A stretch of 13,679 nt of DNA, from positions 1 through 13,679 of the forward strand of contig CAYLLT010000144.1 in NCBI GenBank assembly GCA_964384465.1, in the 5' to 3' direction. The notes under the pieces are model-generated. The model was not told the DNA's origin. It searched no databases and saw only the letters and a program-made list of their open reading frames with translations. Below, in pieces: positions 1 to 5,677 of this stretch (the stretch's first letter is position 1; each line of letters begins with the position of its first letter). Source of the DNA: CAYLLT01 sp964384465 (lineage in GTDB: Bacteria; Planctomycetota; Phycisphaerae; UBA1845; PWPN01). Made by a program: the position numbers and the translations under genes.

Positions 1-697
1 AACTTGGATGATTTCGTATTTGCCGAAGCGTTCTGGCGCGGGCGCGTTCGCGGCGGGTTAGCAGCGGCGCGTTGTACGCCACGTAAATGAGGAACGGGCC
101 GTCAGCGTGGGCGTCGATGAAACGCACCGTCTCGCGCGTGATCAGGTCGGTCATGTGGACGCCATCCTCGTACGCCTCCTCCCGATTATGAAACAGGGCG
201 TGGTACCACGGTTCCGAGGCGTAATACCAGTGCGAGTAGGCGTCGATGCAGCTTCCGGGAAAGCCGAAGAATTCGTCAAACCCCTGTGCGTTGGGGACGG
301 AATCGGCCGTGGCGCCCAGGTGCCACTTGCCGAACAGGGCGGTGGCGTAGCCGCGCGACTTGGCCAGCTCGGCCACCGTCACCTCTGAAGAGGGAATTCC
401 CTCCGCATCCGGGTCCGAGGCGATGTTGTGCAGCGTGGACATCCCGATGCGAAGGGGGTATCGGCCGGTCATCAGCGCCGCCCGCGAGGGCGCGCAGATC
501 GGCGCGGCGGCGTAATAGTTGGTGAAGCGAATGCCGCCGCGGGCCAGCGCGTCGATGTTCGGCGTACGGATGTCCTTGCACCCGTAGCAGCCGGCGTCGC
601 CGATGCCCATGTCGTCGGCGTAGAACAGAATAATGTTGGGCGGCCGGTCCGCGTTCGCCGCACTGCCTATGAGGCTTAATAAAAGCAGAAGAGTCAT
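1..697 (-). CDS. Type-I sulfatase, 3' part cut by window edge
   Basis: Arylsulfatase-type hydrolase that would remove sulfate esters from a sugar or polysaccharide outside the cytoplasm. The ATG at 697 is preceded by AGAGG (708-704) six bases upstream. Residues 1-16 are a short, strongly hydrophobic signal peptide. The family signature is clear: N21-I-I-L, calcium-binding D28-D29, the formylglycine motif C68-A-P-S-R72, then G123-K-W-H-L-G128. Maturation needs a formylglycine-generating enzyme, which is not in this window. The frame runs off the left edge after 232 residues, so about half or more of the protein is missing. The last ~20 residues do not look like a sulfatase, whereas the +1 frame reads APERFGKYEIIQV there, suggesting a frameshift near positions 35-65. 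It is the last visible gene of the minus-strand operon, 90 bp after the other sulfatase. Family call is firm; substrate unknown. Confidence 0.9.
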   Translation of the reverse strand, partial: MTLLLLLSLIGSAANADRPPNIILFYADDMGIGDAGCYGCKDIRTPNIDALARGGIRFTNYYAAAPICAPSRAALMTGRYPLRIGMSTLHNIASDPDAEGIPSSEVTVAELAKSRGYATALFGKWHLGATADSVPNAQGFDEFFGFPGSCIDAYSHWYYASEPWYHALFHNREEAYEDGVHMTDLITRETVRFIDAHADGPFLIYVAYNAPLLTRRERARARTLRQIRNHPS

Positions 698-720
698 TGG
701 AGACCTCTGAATCTCAGTAA

Positions 721-738
721 GGTGGGTCAAGACCCACC
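721..738. repeat. GGTGGGTC palindrome (intergenic copy)
   Basis: Perfect 8-bp inverted repeat GGTGGGTC / GACCCACC around a 2-base centre (AA), lying between the two sulfatase genes. The same arms occur at 5570-5587 and 5621-5638, and a 7-bp version at 5592-5607, so this is a dispersed family. No T-run follows on either strand, so it is not a canonical intrinsic terminator. A second small hairpin (ATTTGA / TCAAAT, 761-776) lies in the same 90-bp gap. Confidence 0.85.
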
Positions 739-787
739 CTACCTGATCTGAATAACCCGCATTTGAAATCTCAAATCTGAGATGGGT

Positions 788-2104
788 TCATTCTCCCGCA
801 GCAGGACCGCTGCCCGCCCGACGCGGCGGGAACGGCAGTTTGGCGTCGGGCGGAAACGATTTCAGAACGCCCTCCAGTTTTTTCCGGGCCGACGCCGCGT
901 CCGCGCTCTCGCTGCCGGCCAGATCGTGCGCTTCCACCGGGTCGGCAGGTATGTCAAACAACTGGCCTGTCGCATACAGCTTGAACCGTCCATCGGTAAC
1001 GACGCGACCCGCGCCCAATTGTGAATAAATCCACTCGCGCGGCCGAAAAGCCACATCACCCCGGAGCAGCGGTGCAAACGAACGCCCGTCGATGGTGACA
1101 CCCGGAGGCAGCGCTGCGCCGGTCACATCGAGCAGAGTAGGAAAGAAATCGGAGAAATCAACGAGCGCCTTGCTGGTGTGTTCGCCCTGAATGTGGCCGG
1201 GCCAGTTCACGATCAGCGGCGCACGGATGCCCGTCTCGCGCAGCGTGCCCTTGCCGCCGTTGACCATCCGGCCATTGACCCGGCAGCGCACGCCGGACAC
1301 GGTTCCATTGTCGGTCGTGAAAAAGACGATCGTTTTGTCGCGCAGGCCGAGCCGATCGAGCGCAGCCAGCAGCCGGCCCACATCGTCGTCGACGTGATCC
1401 ACCATGCCCGGGTGCAGAGCGGCGCCCTTCAGATCAGCGGTCAGATTTTTGGGCGTGTGCGTGAATGGCGTGTGCGTCAGCACCATCGGATAGTACGCCA
1501 GAAACGGTCCGTCGCGGTGACGGGTCATGAAATCAATGATGAAGTCGGTGAAGAGATCGGGTCCGAATTCACCTTTGCGTGTTTCGCGCTTTCCATTCGT
1601 TTGAATAAAGGGATCGAAGTAGCGCTCGGCGGCCGGCGGATTGTCCGACTCCGCGCCGGGCCAGACGCAGTGCTCGTCGAACCCGTGCCGCCGGAGCGCA
1701 TCCGGGTGCGTGCGAAAGTCGTTCATCTGCCATTTGCCGGCGATGGCGGTGGCGTAGCCGGCGTCACGCAGCACACGGGCGAAAGTAACTTCCCGGTTCC
1801 AGTCAAAGTAATGCCCGCCCCAGCGCGGCGTGTCGTAGTGCGTGGTCCAACCGGTTCGGAACGGATAGCGGCCGGTGAGCATCTCGTGGCGCGTCGGCGT
1901 ACACAACGGCGTCGCGTACACCGTCTCGAAACGAATGCCGTCCCCGGCGAGCCGGTCCAGGTTCGGCGTCCGGTGTTCGCCGCCGTAACAGCTCAGCCAT
2001 TCCGGGCCGAGATCGTCGGCCAGGATGAAAAGGATGTTGGGGCGGTCCGCGGCAACCGCTACGGACGCCCACACGAGCGGCAGTACTACGTTAATTGACT
2101 TCAC
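788..2104 (-). CDS. Type-I sulfatase (arylsulfatase A-like)
   Basis: Complete exported sulfatase of 438 residues from the GTG at 2104. I prefer this start because it begins directly with a signal peptide (MKSINVVLPLVWASVAVAA) and has GAGG just upstream. The longer ATG start at 2152 adds 16 residues encoded by a low-complexity intergenic repeat. Motifs: P22-N-I-L, calcium-binding D30-D31, formylglycine motif C68-T-P-T-R72, G-K-W-Q, the TDNG segment and GKGTLRETGIRAP near the C-terminal third. The motif has Thr where Ser is usual, and Gln where the neighbouring sulfatase has His in GKWH, so the two probably act on different sulfate positions or substrates. It follows the symporter by 67 bp and precedes the second sulfatase by 90 bp, consistent with co-transcription. 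Substrate cannot be deduced. Confidence 0.93.
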   Translation of the reverse strand: MKSINVVLPLVWASVAVAADRPNILFILADDLGPEWLSCYGGEHRTPNLDRLAGDGIRFETVYATPLCTPTRHEMLTGRYPFRTGWTTHYDTPRWGGHYFDWNREVTFARVLRDAGYATAIAGKWQMNDFRTHPDALRRHGFDEHCVWPGAESDNPPAAERYFDPFIQTNGKRETRKGEFGPDLFTDFIIDFMTRHRDGPFLAYYPMVLTHTPFTHTPKNLTADLKGAALHPGMVDHVDDDVGRLLAALDRLGLRDKTIVFFTTDNGTVSGVRCRVNGRMVNGGKGTLRETGIRAPLIVNWPGHIQGEHTSKALVDFSDFFPTLLDVTGAALPPGVTIDGRSFAPLLRGDVAFRPREWIYSQLGAGRVVTDGRFKLYATGQLFDIPADPVEAHDLAGSESADAASARKKLEGVLKSFPPDAKLPFPPRRAGSGPAAGE

Positions 2105-2125
2105 GCATGGCCTCGCGATGATTTC

Positions 2126-2187
2126 GGATTGCGAATTGAAATAGGCACCCACTGATCCTCAAATCCGCAATTTACAATTCGCAATTC
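2126..2187. repeat. AT-rich low-complexity intergenic repeat patch
   Basis: Short degenerate units built on GGATTGCGAATTG and AATTCGCAATTC fill the gap between symporter and sulfatase. The 13-mer at 2127-2139 occurs as its exact reverse complement at 3729-3741, in the gap between the GntR gene and the symporter. The patch overlaps the symporter 3' end: its last codons (Asn-Cys-Glu-Leu) and TAA stop are read from the repeat. It also encodes the spurious N-terminal extension of the sulfatase if the upstream ATG is used. Confidence 0.65.
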
Positions 2188-3698
2188 TTGTCCGTGCCCC
2201 TGCGCTTCGAACCTCCGCCGAGCAGGCTCACCGCGCAAGCCACCAGTAGATCCACGGTCAGCGCCACCAGCGTGATCCATTGAAAGCTCAGCGTCGGCCC
2301 GCCGGTCAGGAGGTCCCAATAGGCAATGAGCACGCCGGCGGCGCAGCCGGACACGGCACCGATAGCGGTGCCCAGCGGCGTCGCGAAAGGCACGAAAAGA
2401 GCCATGAAGAACAGTCCGAACAGCGGCGCGACGAACACATGATTCGTGCGGACCGTCACTTCCATGATGTTCCCGGAGACGCGGTTCATCAGCAGGCTCA
2501 GGGCCACCATGACCACACCCACCCCGACGGAAATCATCTTCTCCCGCCGGAGGCGCGCCGCTTCGCAGCCCGGATTGTGCCCGGAGCGGTCCAGGAAATC
2601 GGCCGCGATGACCGAGCACGAGGAATTGATGCCGCCGGAGAGACTCGACATCGCCGCCGCGAGCAGCCCGGCAATGACCAGCCCGGTCACGCCGGAAGGC
2701 AGATGGTGCACGATGTAATAAGGGAAGAGCTTGTCCGCGTCCTTGGCGATCGAGAGCCCCGGCGCCGGATGGGCGCGAAAGAAGCCGAGCAATGCCAATC
2801 CCAGCCCGCCCAGCAGCGTATTCACAAACACGTTGGCCACGAGCGTCACGAGCAACACCCGGCGGGCGGCGCGCAGGTCCGGCGTCGCCAGATAACGCTG
2901 GATCGCCATCTGGTCCGAGCCGGACGTGCAGATCCACCAGAGCGTCATGAACACGAGCGACCCCACGACCGTCACCCGCACCCTGGGGTCGAGGCTGAAG
3001 ACCGGCTGGTTTTCCCAACTGGGAGACCACTCTCGCGGCCACCACGCGCCGATGCCCCCCATTTGGACGGTGATGAGGACAATCGCGGCGACCGCCGCCC
3101 CGAACAGGATCACAGACTGAATCACGTCGGTCATCACGACCGCCCGCAACCCGCCCATAGAGGTATAGACCAGCGTCACGACGCCGATCACCGCCGCCAC
3201 GTAAACCGTGCTTCTGGGATCCCACCCCATCACGGTCACGATGAGCTTTTCGGCCGTGATGTACGTGATCAGCGCCATCCAAAGCAGCCGGGTCGCCAGG
3301 AAAATGCACGACCCGATCATCCGCACGCTCAGCCCGAGCCGTTCCTCCAAAATCTGGTATGCGCTGGTGGTCCGGAGCCTCAGAAAAGGCCGGATGAGCA
3401 GATAGGCGACGACCGCGTACACCACCGGCATGGCGAACAGGTAACAGAGGATCACCGGCCCCTTGTTGATCATCTCCCCGGGCAGGGCCAGGTACGTGAT
3501 AGTGGAAAAAAGTGTAGCGAAGAGGGAAAGGCCGACGGAGGAGGAACGCATCGTGCGCCCGCCGAGCAGATAATCTTCCGTGGAACGGTTGCGGCGGGAG
3601 TAATACCAGCCGATGCCGAGCATGCCCAGGGCGTAGACGGCAATGACGGCCCAGTCGAGGAGCGTCAGACCGGTAGGAGACCCAGCCCCATCATTCAC
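2172..3698 (-). CDS. Sodium:solute symporter (SSS family)
   Basis: Inner-membrane transporter of 508 residues, the usual SSS length, with about 13 hydrophobic segments. The N-terminal block has the family pattern S-T-E-D-Y-L-L-G-G-R-T after the first membrane helix, then the glycine/serine-rich helix GLSLFATLFSTITYLALPG. MSSLSGGINSSCSVIAADF corresponds to the conserved Ser-rich helix that contributes to the sodium site. It should import a sugar, sugar acid or related solute with Na+. The start is GTG at 3698 with GGTGA about ten bases upstream; the nearby ATG at 3694 is out of frame. It lies 48 bp after the regulator and upstream of two sulfatases, so it probably imports their product. The last residues and stop come from a low-complexity repeat and are probably not functionally important. 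Substrate is not predictable from sequence alone. Confidence 0.93.
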   Translation of the reverse strand: MNDGAGSPTGLTLLDWAVIAVYALGMLGIGWYYSRRNRSTEDYLLGGRTMRSSSVGLSLFATLFSTITYLALPGEMINKGPVILCYLFAMPVVYAVVAYLLIRPFLRLRTTSAYQILEERLGLSVRMIGSCIFLATRLLWMALITYITAEKLIVTVMGWDPRSTVYVAAVIGVVTLVYTSMGGLRAVVMTDVIQSVILFGAAVAAIVLITVQMGGIGAWWPREWSPSWENQPVFSLDPRVRVTVVGSLVFMTLWWICTSGSDQMAIQRYLATPDLRAARRVLLVTLVANVFVNTLLGGLGLALLGFFRAHPAPGLSIAKDADKLFPYYIVHHLPSGVTGLVIAGLLAAAMSSLSGGINSSCSVIAADFLDRSGHNPGCEAARLRREKMISVGVGVVMVALSLLMNRVSGNIMEVTVRTNHVFVAPLFGLFFMALFVPFATPLGTAIGAVSGCAAGVLIAYWDLLTGGPTLSFQWITLVALTVDLLVACAVSLLGGGSKRRGTDKNCEL

Positions 3699-3725
3699 GA
3701 GTTCACCACGCCGGCAGGCGGATCA

Positions 3726-3741
3726 CCGCAATTCGCAATCC
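3726..3741. repeat. Second copy of GCAATTCGCAATCC-type intergenic repeat
   Basis: CCGCAATTCGCAATCC lies in the 48-bp gap between the regulator stop and the symporter start. Positions 3729-3741 are the exact reverse complement of 2127-2139. Same intergenic repeat family as the patch after the symporter. Confidence 0.6.
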
Positions 3742-3746
3742 TTGTG

Positions 3747-4436
3747 TCACGTCGCGCAGAGCGGTATCAGGTAGCGATCCAGTAAATGCAGGCGAAGCGC
3801 CTGACGGGCCTCCTCCGCGTCGCCGGCGATGATCGTGTTGAATATCAAACGATGTTCTTCAAGCGTGCGGCGGACGGATTCCGCCCACTGCTTGCCGCTC
3901 ACCACGATCGGATGAATGATCGGCAGCGGCGCCCGCGCATACAAGGCGGACAGACGTTTGTTGCCCGCGGCGTCCACCAAAGATTCGTGAAACCGCCGGT
4001 CGGCTTCAGCGACGCCGAGGTGGTACTCCTCGCGCACCAGCCGCTCGAGTTGATCGCAGGAATCGCGCATCACCTTCAAGTGGCGCGGCGTATTCAGCCC
4101 CAGGCGGACGAGACGCTCGATCGCTCCGCCCTCCAGCATGATGCGGACCTCGATGATCTCCAGAATGGACTCGTCGGTCAGGACGGGCAGGAAGTAACCC
4201 GTTCTCAGGCCTTTCTCGATCAGGCCCTCCGCTTCAAGTCGGGCGAAGGCCTCGCGCAGCGCGGTACGGTTCACCCCCAGGCGCTCAGCCCACTCGGCTT
4301 CACGCAGGCGCTCGCCTTCGCTCACCTGCTGGAGGATCAATAACCGCCGAATGGAATGGTAAGCCTGATCCCGCTGCGACTTAGGCTCAGACGAGTTTGA
4401 TGCCGGATCGCTTTCTGTGACATCTTCGGTTGACAT
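3747..4436 (-). CDS. GntR-family regulator, FadR/FCD subfamily
   Basis: Transcriptional regulator of 229 residues, typical for FadR-type GntR proteins. An N-terminal winged helix-turn-helix covers about residues 22-85, with recognition helix region N56-RTALREAFARLEAEGLI73. The C-terminal all-helical FCD ligand domain carries the expected metal ligands D146, H150 (DRRFH), H195 (EEHR) and H217. Such proteins commonly sense sugar acids, keto acids or other small carboxylates and usually repress their neighbours. It is the first gene of the minus-strand transporter-sulfatase operon and is divergent from the aldolase, so both arms may be under its control. The ATG at 4436 is supported by AAGGCGG upstream. 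Its promoter holds a palindrome over the -10 box, suggesting autoregulation. Effector inferred, not shown; a 2-keto-3-deoxy acid or uronate is plausible given the aldolase. Confidence 0.93.
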   Translation of the reverse strand: MSTEDVTESDPASNSSEPKSQRDQAYHSIRRLLILQQVSEGERLREAEWAERLGVNRTALREAFARLEAEGLIEKGLRTGYFLPVLTDESILEIIEVRIMLEGGAIERLVRLGLNTPRHLKVMRDSCDQLERLVREEYHLGVAEADRRFHESLVDAAGNKRLSALYARAPLPIIHPIVVSGKQWAESVRRTLEEHRLIFNTIIAGDAEEARQALRLHLLDRYLIPLCAT

Positions 4437-4466
4437 AATCCGCCTTTTTATGGTACTCTCTGATAA

Positions 4467-4480
4467 CTGTGAGTTTACAG
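4467..4480. promoter_or_regulatory. Candidate GntR operator palindrome
   Basis: CTGTGAGTTTACAG is an imperfect 14-bp palindrome: the four outer base pairs and one inner pair match (CTGTnAnnTnACAG). It covers the whole -10 box of the minus-strand promoter, where a bound repressor would block RNA polymerase. GntR/FadR proteins bind short palindromes of this general size. Assignment to the adjacent GntR gene is inference from position. Confidence 0.5.
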
Positions 4481-4500
4481 AAATCGTCCAATTCTGTCAA
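4472..4500 (-). promoter_or_regulatory. Sigma70-like promoter of GntR-symporter-sulfatase operon
   Basis: On the minus strand a perfect -35 box TTGACA (4500-4495), an optimal 17-bp spacer (4494-4478) and a -10 box TAAACT (4477-4472, 4 of 6 matches to consensus). The predicted start site near 4465 would leave a leader of about 30 nt before the ATG at 4436, with AAGGCGG as ribosome binding site. Confidence 0.72.
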
Positions 4501-4696
4501 CAAAAATTGTGGGAGGGCATTGACCGCCTGCGTCCGATAGAATAAAAAAGAAGTACGATTCGATTGGCCGTGGATGATTCACCACCCAAACGTCGAGGGT
4601 CCCGGAAGCGCGTTCTCTTATTCCATTGCCGATGAATAACGAGATACGATAACAAGAGGGCAATCATATATCCCATCGGCCTGCTCACGCAATCGA

Positions 4697-4744
4697 GTGC
4701 CTCATGCCCGCAACCTCATTAAATGATGAGGTCCTGCAAGGCAC
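4697..4744 (+). promoter_or_regulatory. Imperfect leader hairpin before aldolase RBS
   Basis: A nested inverted repeat directly upstream of the aldolase ribosome binding site. The core is ACCTCAT (4713-4719) and ATGAGGT (4726-4732) around a 6-base loop. It is extended by GCA/TGC (4710-4712 with 4735-4737, past a 2-base bulge) and closed by GTGCCT (4697-4702) and AGGCAC (4739-4744). The SD sequence AAGGA starts four bases beyond it (4749). It could be an RNA element affecting translation or a DNA operator. No T-run follows, so it is not a simple terminator. I do not recognise it as a known riboswitch. Confidence 0.5.
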
Positions 4745-4759
4745 TATTAAGGATAACGC

Positions 4760-5569
4760 ATGCGCAAGAGTGTCATCAAGGCGAAATTAAGCAAGGGCGG
4801 GCCGGTTCTTCTGACCCAGTTGCATCTGACCGATCCGTCGGTCTTCGAGCTCGCCAGCTTGATGGGCTTCGACGGAATCTGGATGGACCTCGAACACCAC
4901 ACCTATAGCCTGGAGACGGCCACCAGCTTGATGCGCGCCGCCCGCGTCGGTCGAACGGACATTCTGGCCCGTCCCGCCAAAGGCGAGTTCACGCGCGTCG
5001 GCCGGCTCCTGGAGGCCGGCGCCCACGGGATCATGTATCCCCGCTGCGATAACGCCGACGAGGCCCGCGAAGTCGTCAAGTGGGCCAAGTTCGCCCCCCT
5101 CGGCAAGCGCGGCGTGGACGGCGGAAACCCGGACATGCCCTACTGCACCATGCCCATGGACCAGTACATCGAGGAGGCCAACCGCGAGACGTTCATCGTG
5201 ATCCAGATCGAAGAACAGCATGCGGTGGATGCCGCCGAATCCATCGCCCAGGTCCAGAACATTGACGCCCTCTTTGTGGGCCCGGGAGACTTCTCCGTCC
5301 TCAGCGGCATCCCCGGCCGATTCGATCATCCGACCGTGCAGAAGGCGATCGAAAAGGTGGCCCGCGCCGCCCGCAACGCCGGCATCCATTGGGGTTGCCC
5401 CGCGTTCTCACCGGAACATGCCAAAGCGCTGCTCGACATGGGCGCGACCTTCATCTGTCACAGCGCCGATATTCTCATGATCAAAGACGGGCTTGACCGG
5501 ATTCAGGAACAGTTCTCCGGGCTGGGTTTTACCTTCACCAACGGCGTCAACGGCCATCAGAGCAAGTAG
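4760..5569 (+). CDS. HpcH/HpaI aldolase family protein (2-keto-3-deoxy-acid aldolase-like)
   Basis: Class II, divalent-metal aldolase of 269 residues with a TIM-barrel fold, typical family length. Family members split 2-keto-3-deoxy sugar acids (glucarate-, rhamnonate- or homoprotocatechuate-derived) into pyruvate or a relative plus an aldehyde in the cytoplasm. Visible active-site elements: D43-L-E45-H46 with the general base His, R71 (ARPAKG), metal ligands E151 (IQIE) and D177 (GPGDFS). The ATG at 4760 has a good SD, AAGGA at 4749-4753. First gene of the plus-strand arm, divergent from the GntR regulator, followed by a dehydrogenase. This fits the last step of a sugar-acid pathway fed by the sulfatase and transporter operon. 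The last three codons and the stop overlap one arm of an inverted repeat (5561-5617). Exact substrate is not determinable; citramalyl-CoA-lyase-like relatives are less likely given the size and motifs. Confidence 0.92.
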   Translation: MRKSVIKAKLSKGGPVLLTQLHLTDPSVFELASLMGFDGIWMDLEHHTYSLETATSLMRAARVGRTDILARPAKGEFTRVGRLLEAGAHGIMYPRCDNADEAREVVKWAKFAPLGKRGVDGGNPDMPYCTMPMDQYIEEANRETFIVIQIEEQHAVDAAESIAQVQNIDALFVGPGDFSVLSGIPGRFDHPTVQKAIEKVARAARNAGIHWGCPAFSPEHAKALLDMGATFICHSADILMIKDGLDRIQEQFSGLGFTFTNGVNGHQSK

Positions 5570-5641
5570 GGTGGGTCTTGACCCACCGAATGTGGGTCGT
5601 GACCCACTCTACTTGCTTAAGGTGGGTCGTGACCCACCCTA
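5561..5641. repeat. Cluster of three GTGGGTC palindromes overlapping aldolase stop codon
   Basis: Three back-to-back palindromes: GGTGGGTC/GACCCACC with centre TT (5570-5587), GTGGGTC/GACCCAC with centre GT (5592-5607), and GGTGGGTC/GACCCACC with centre GT (5621-5638). A larger inverted repeat joins the first two: AGCAAGTAGgGTGGGTC (5561-5577) pairs with GACCCACtCTACTTGCT (5601-5617) at 16 of 17 positions, and its left arm contains the aldolase stop codon TAG. The same element stands alone at 721-738. The cluster fills most of the gap to the next gene. It could fold strongly in the mRNA and act as a processing or stability element. No U-tract follows. Confidence 0.85.
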
Positions 5642-5677
5642 CCGGCGGCGCCAGCGAGTGCATCAACGGAGCAGGAT

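Larger units (their letters stand above)
4437..4759. other. Divergent intergenic control region
   Basis: 323 bp without a gene between the GntR gene (minus) and the aldolase (plus). It is clearly more AT-rich than the genes around it. It holds the GntR promoter and palindrome (4467-4500), then a featureless AT-rich middle (about 4510-4690), then a structured leader (4697-4744) next to the aldolase ribosome binding site. I saw no convincing plus-strand -35/-10 pair; the best candidate (TTGCCG at 4626 with TAACAA at 4650) is weak. Confidence 0.8.

Noticed and set aside
1178..2098. Open frame of 306 codons opposite the complete sulfatase
   Set aside because: Arg/Val/His-rich without family features; the sulfatase motifs on the minus strand settle the coding strand.
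2280..3785. Open frame of 501 codons on the plus strand, opposite the symporter
   Set aside because: The product is rich in Arg, His, Gln and Pro with no domain or ribosome binding site, and mirrors a well-supported membrane protein. It is a high-GC antisense artefact.
4475..4688. Small frames of about 60 codons in the divergent gap
   Set aside because: They overlap the GntR promoter, lack ribosome binding sites and show no recognisable sequence.
5570..5638. Rho-independent terminator after the aldolase
   Set aside because: Stems are strong but no U-tract follows, and the next gene is co-directional; it is better described as a palindromic repeat cluster.
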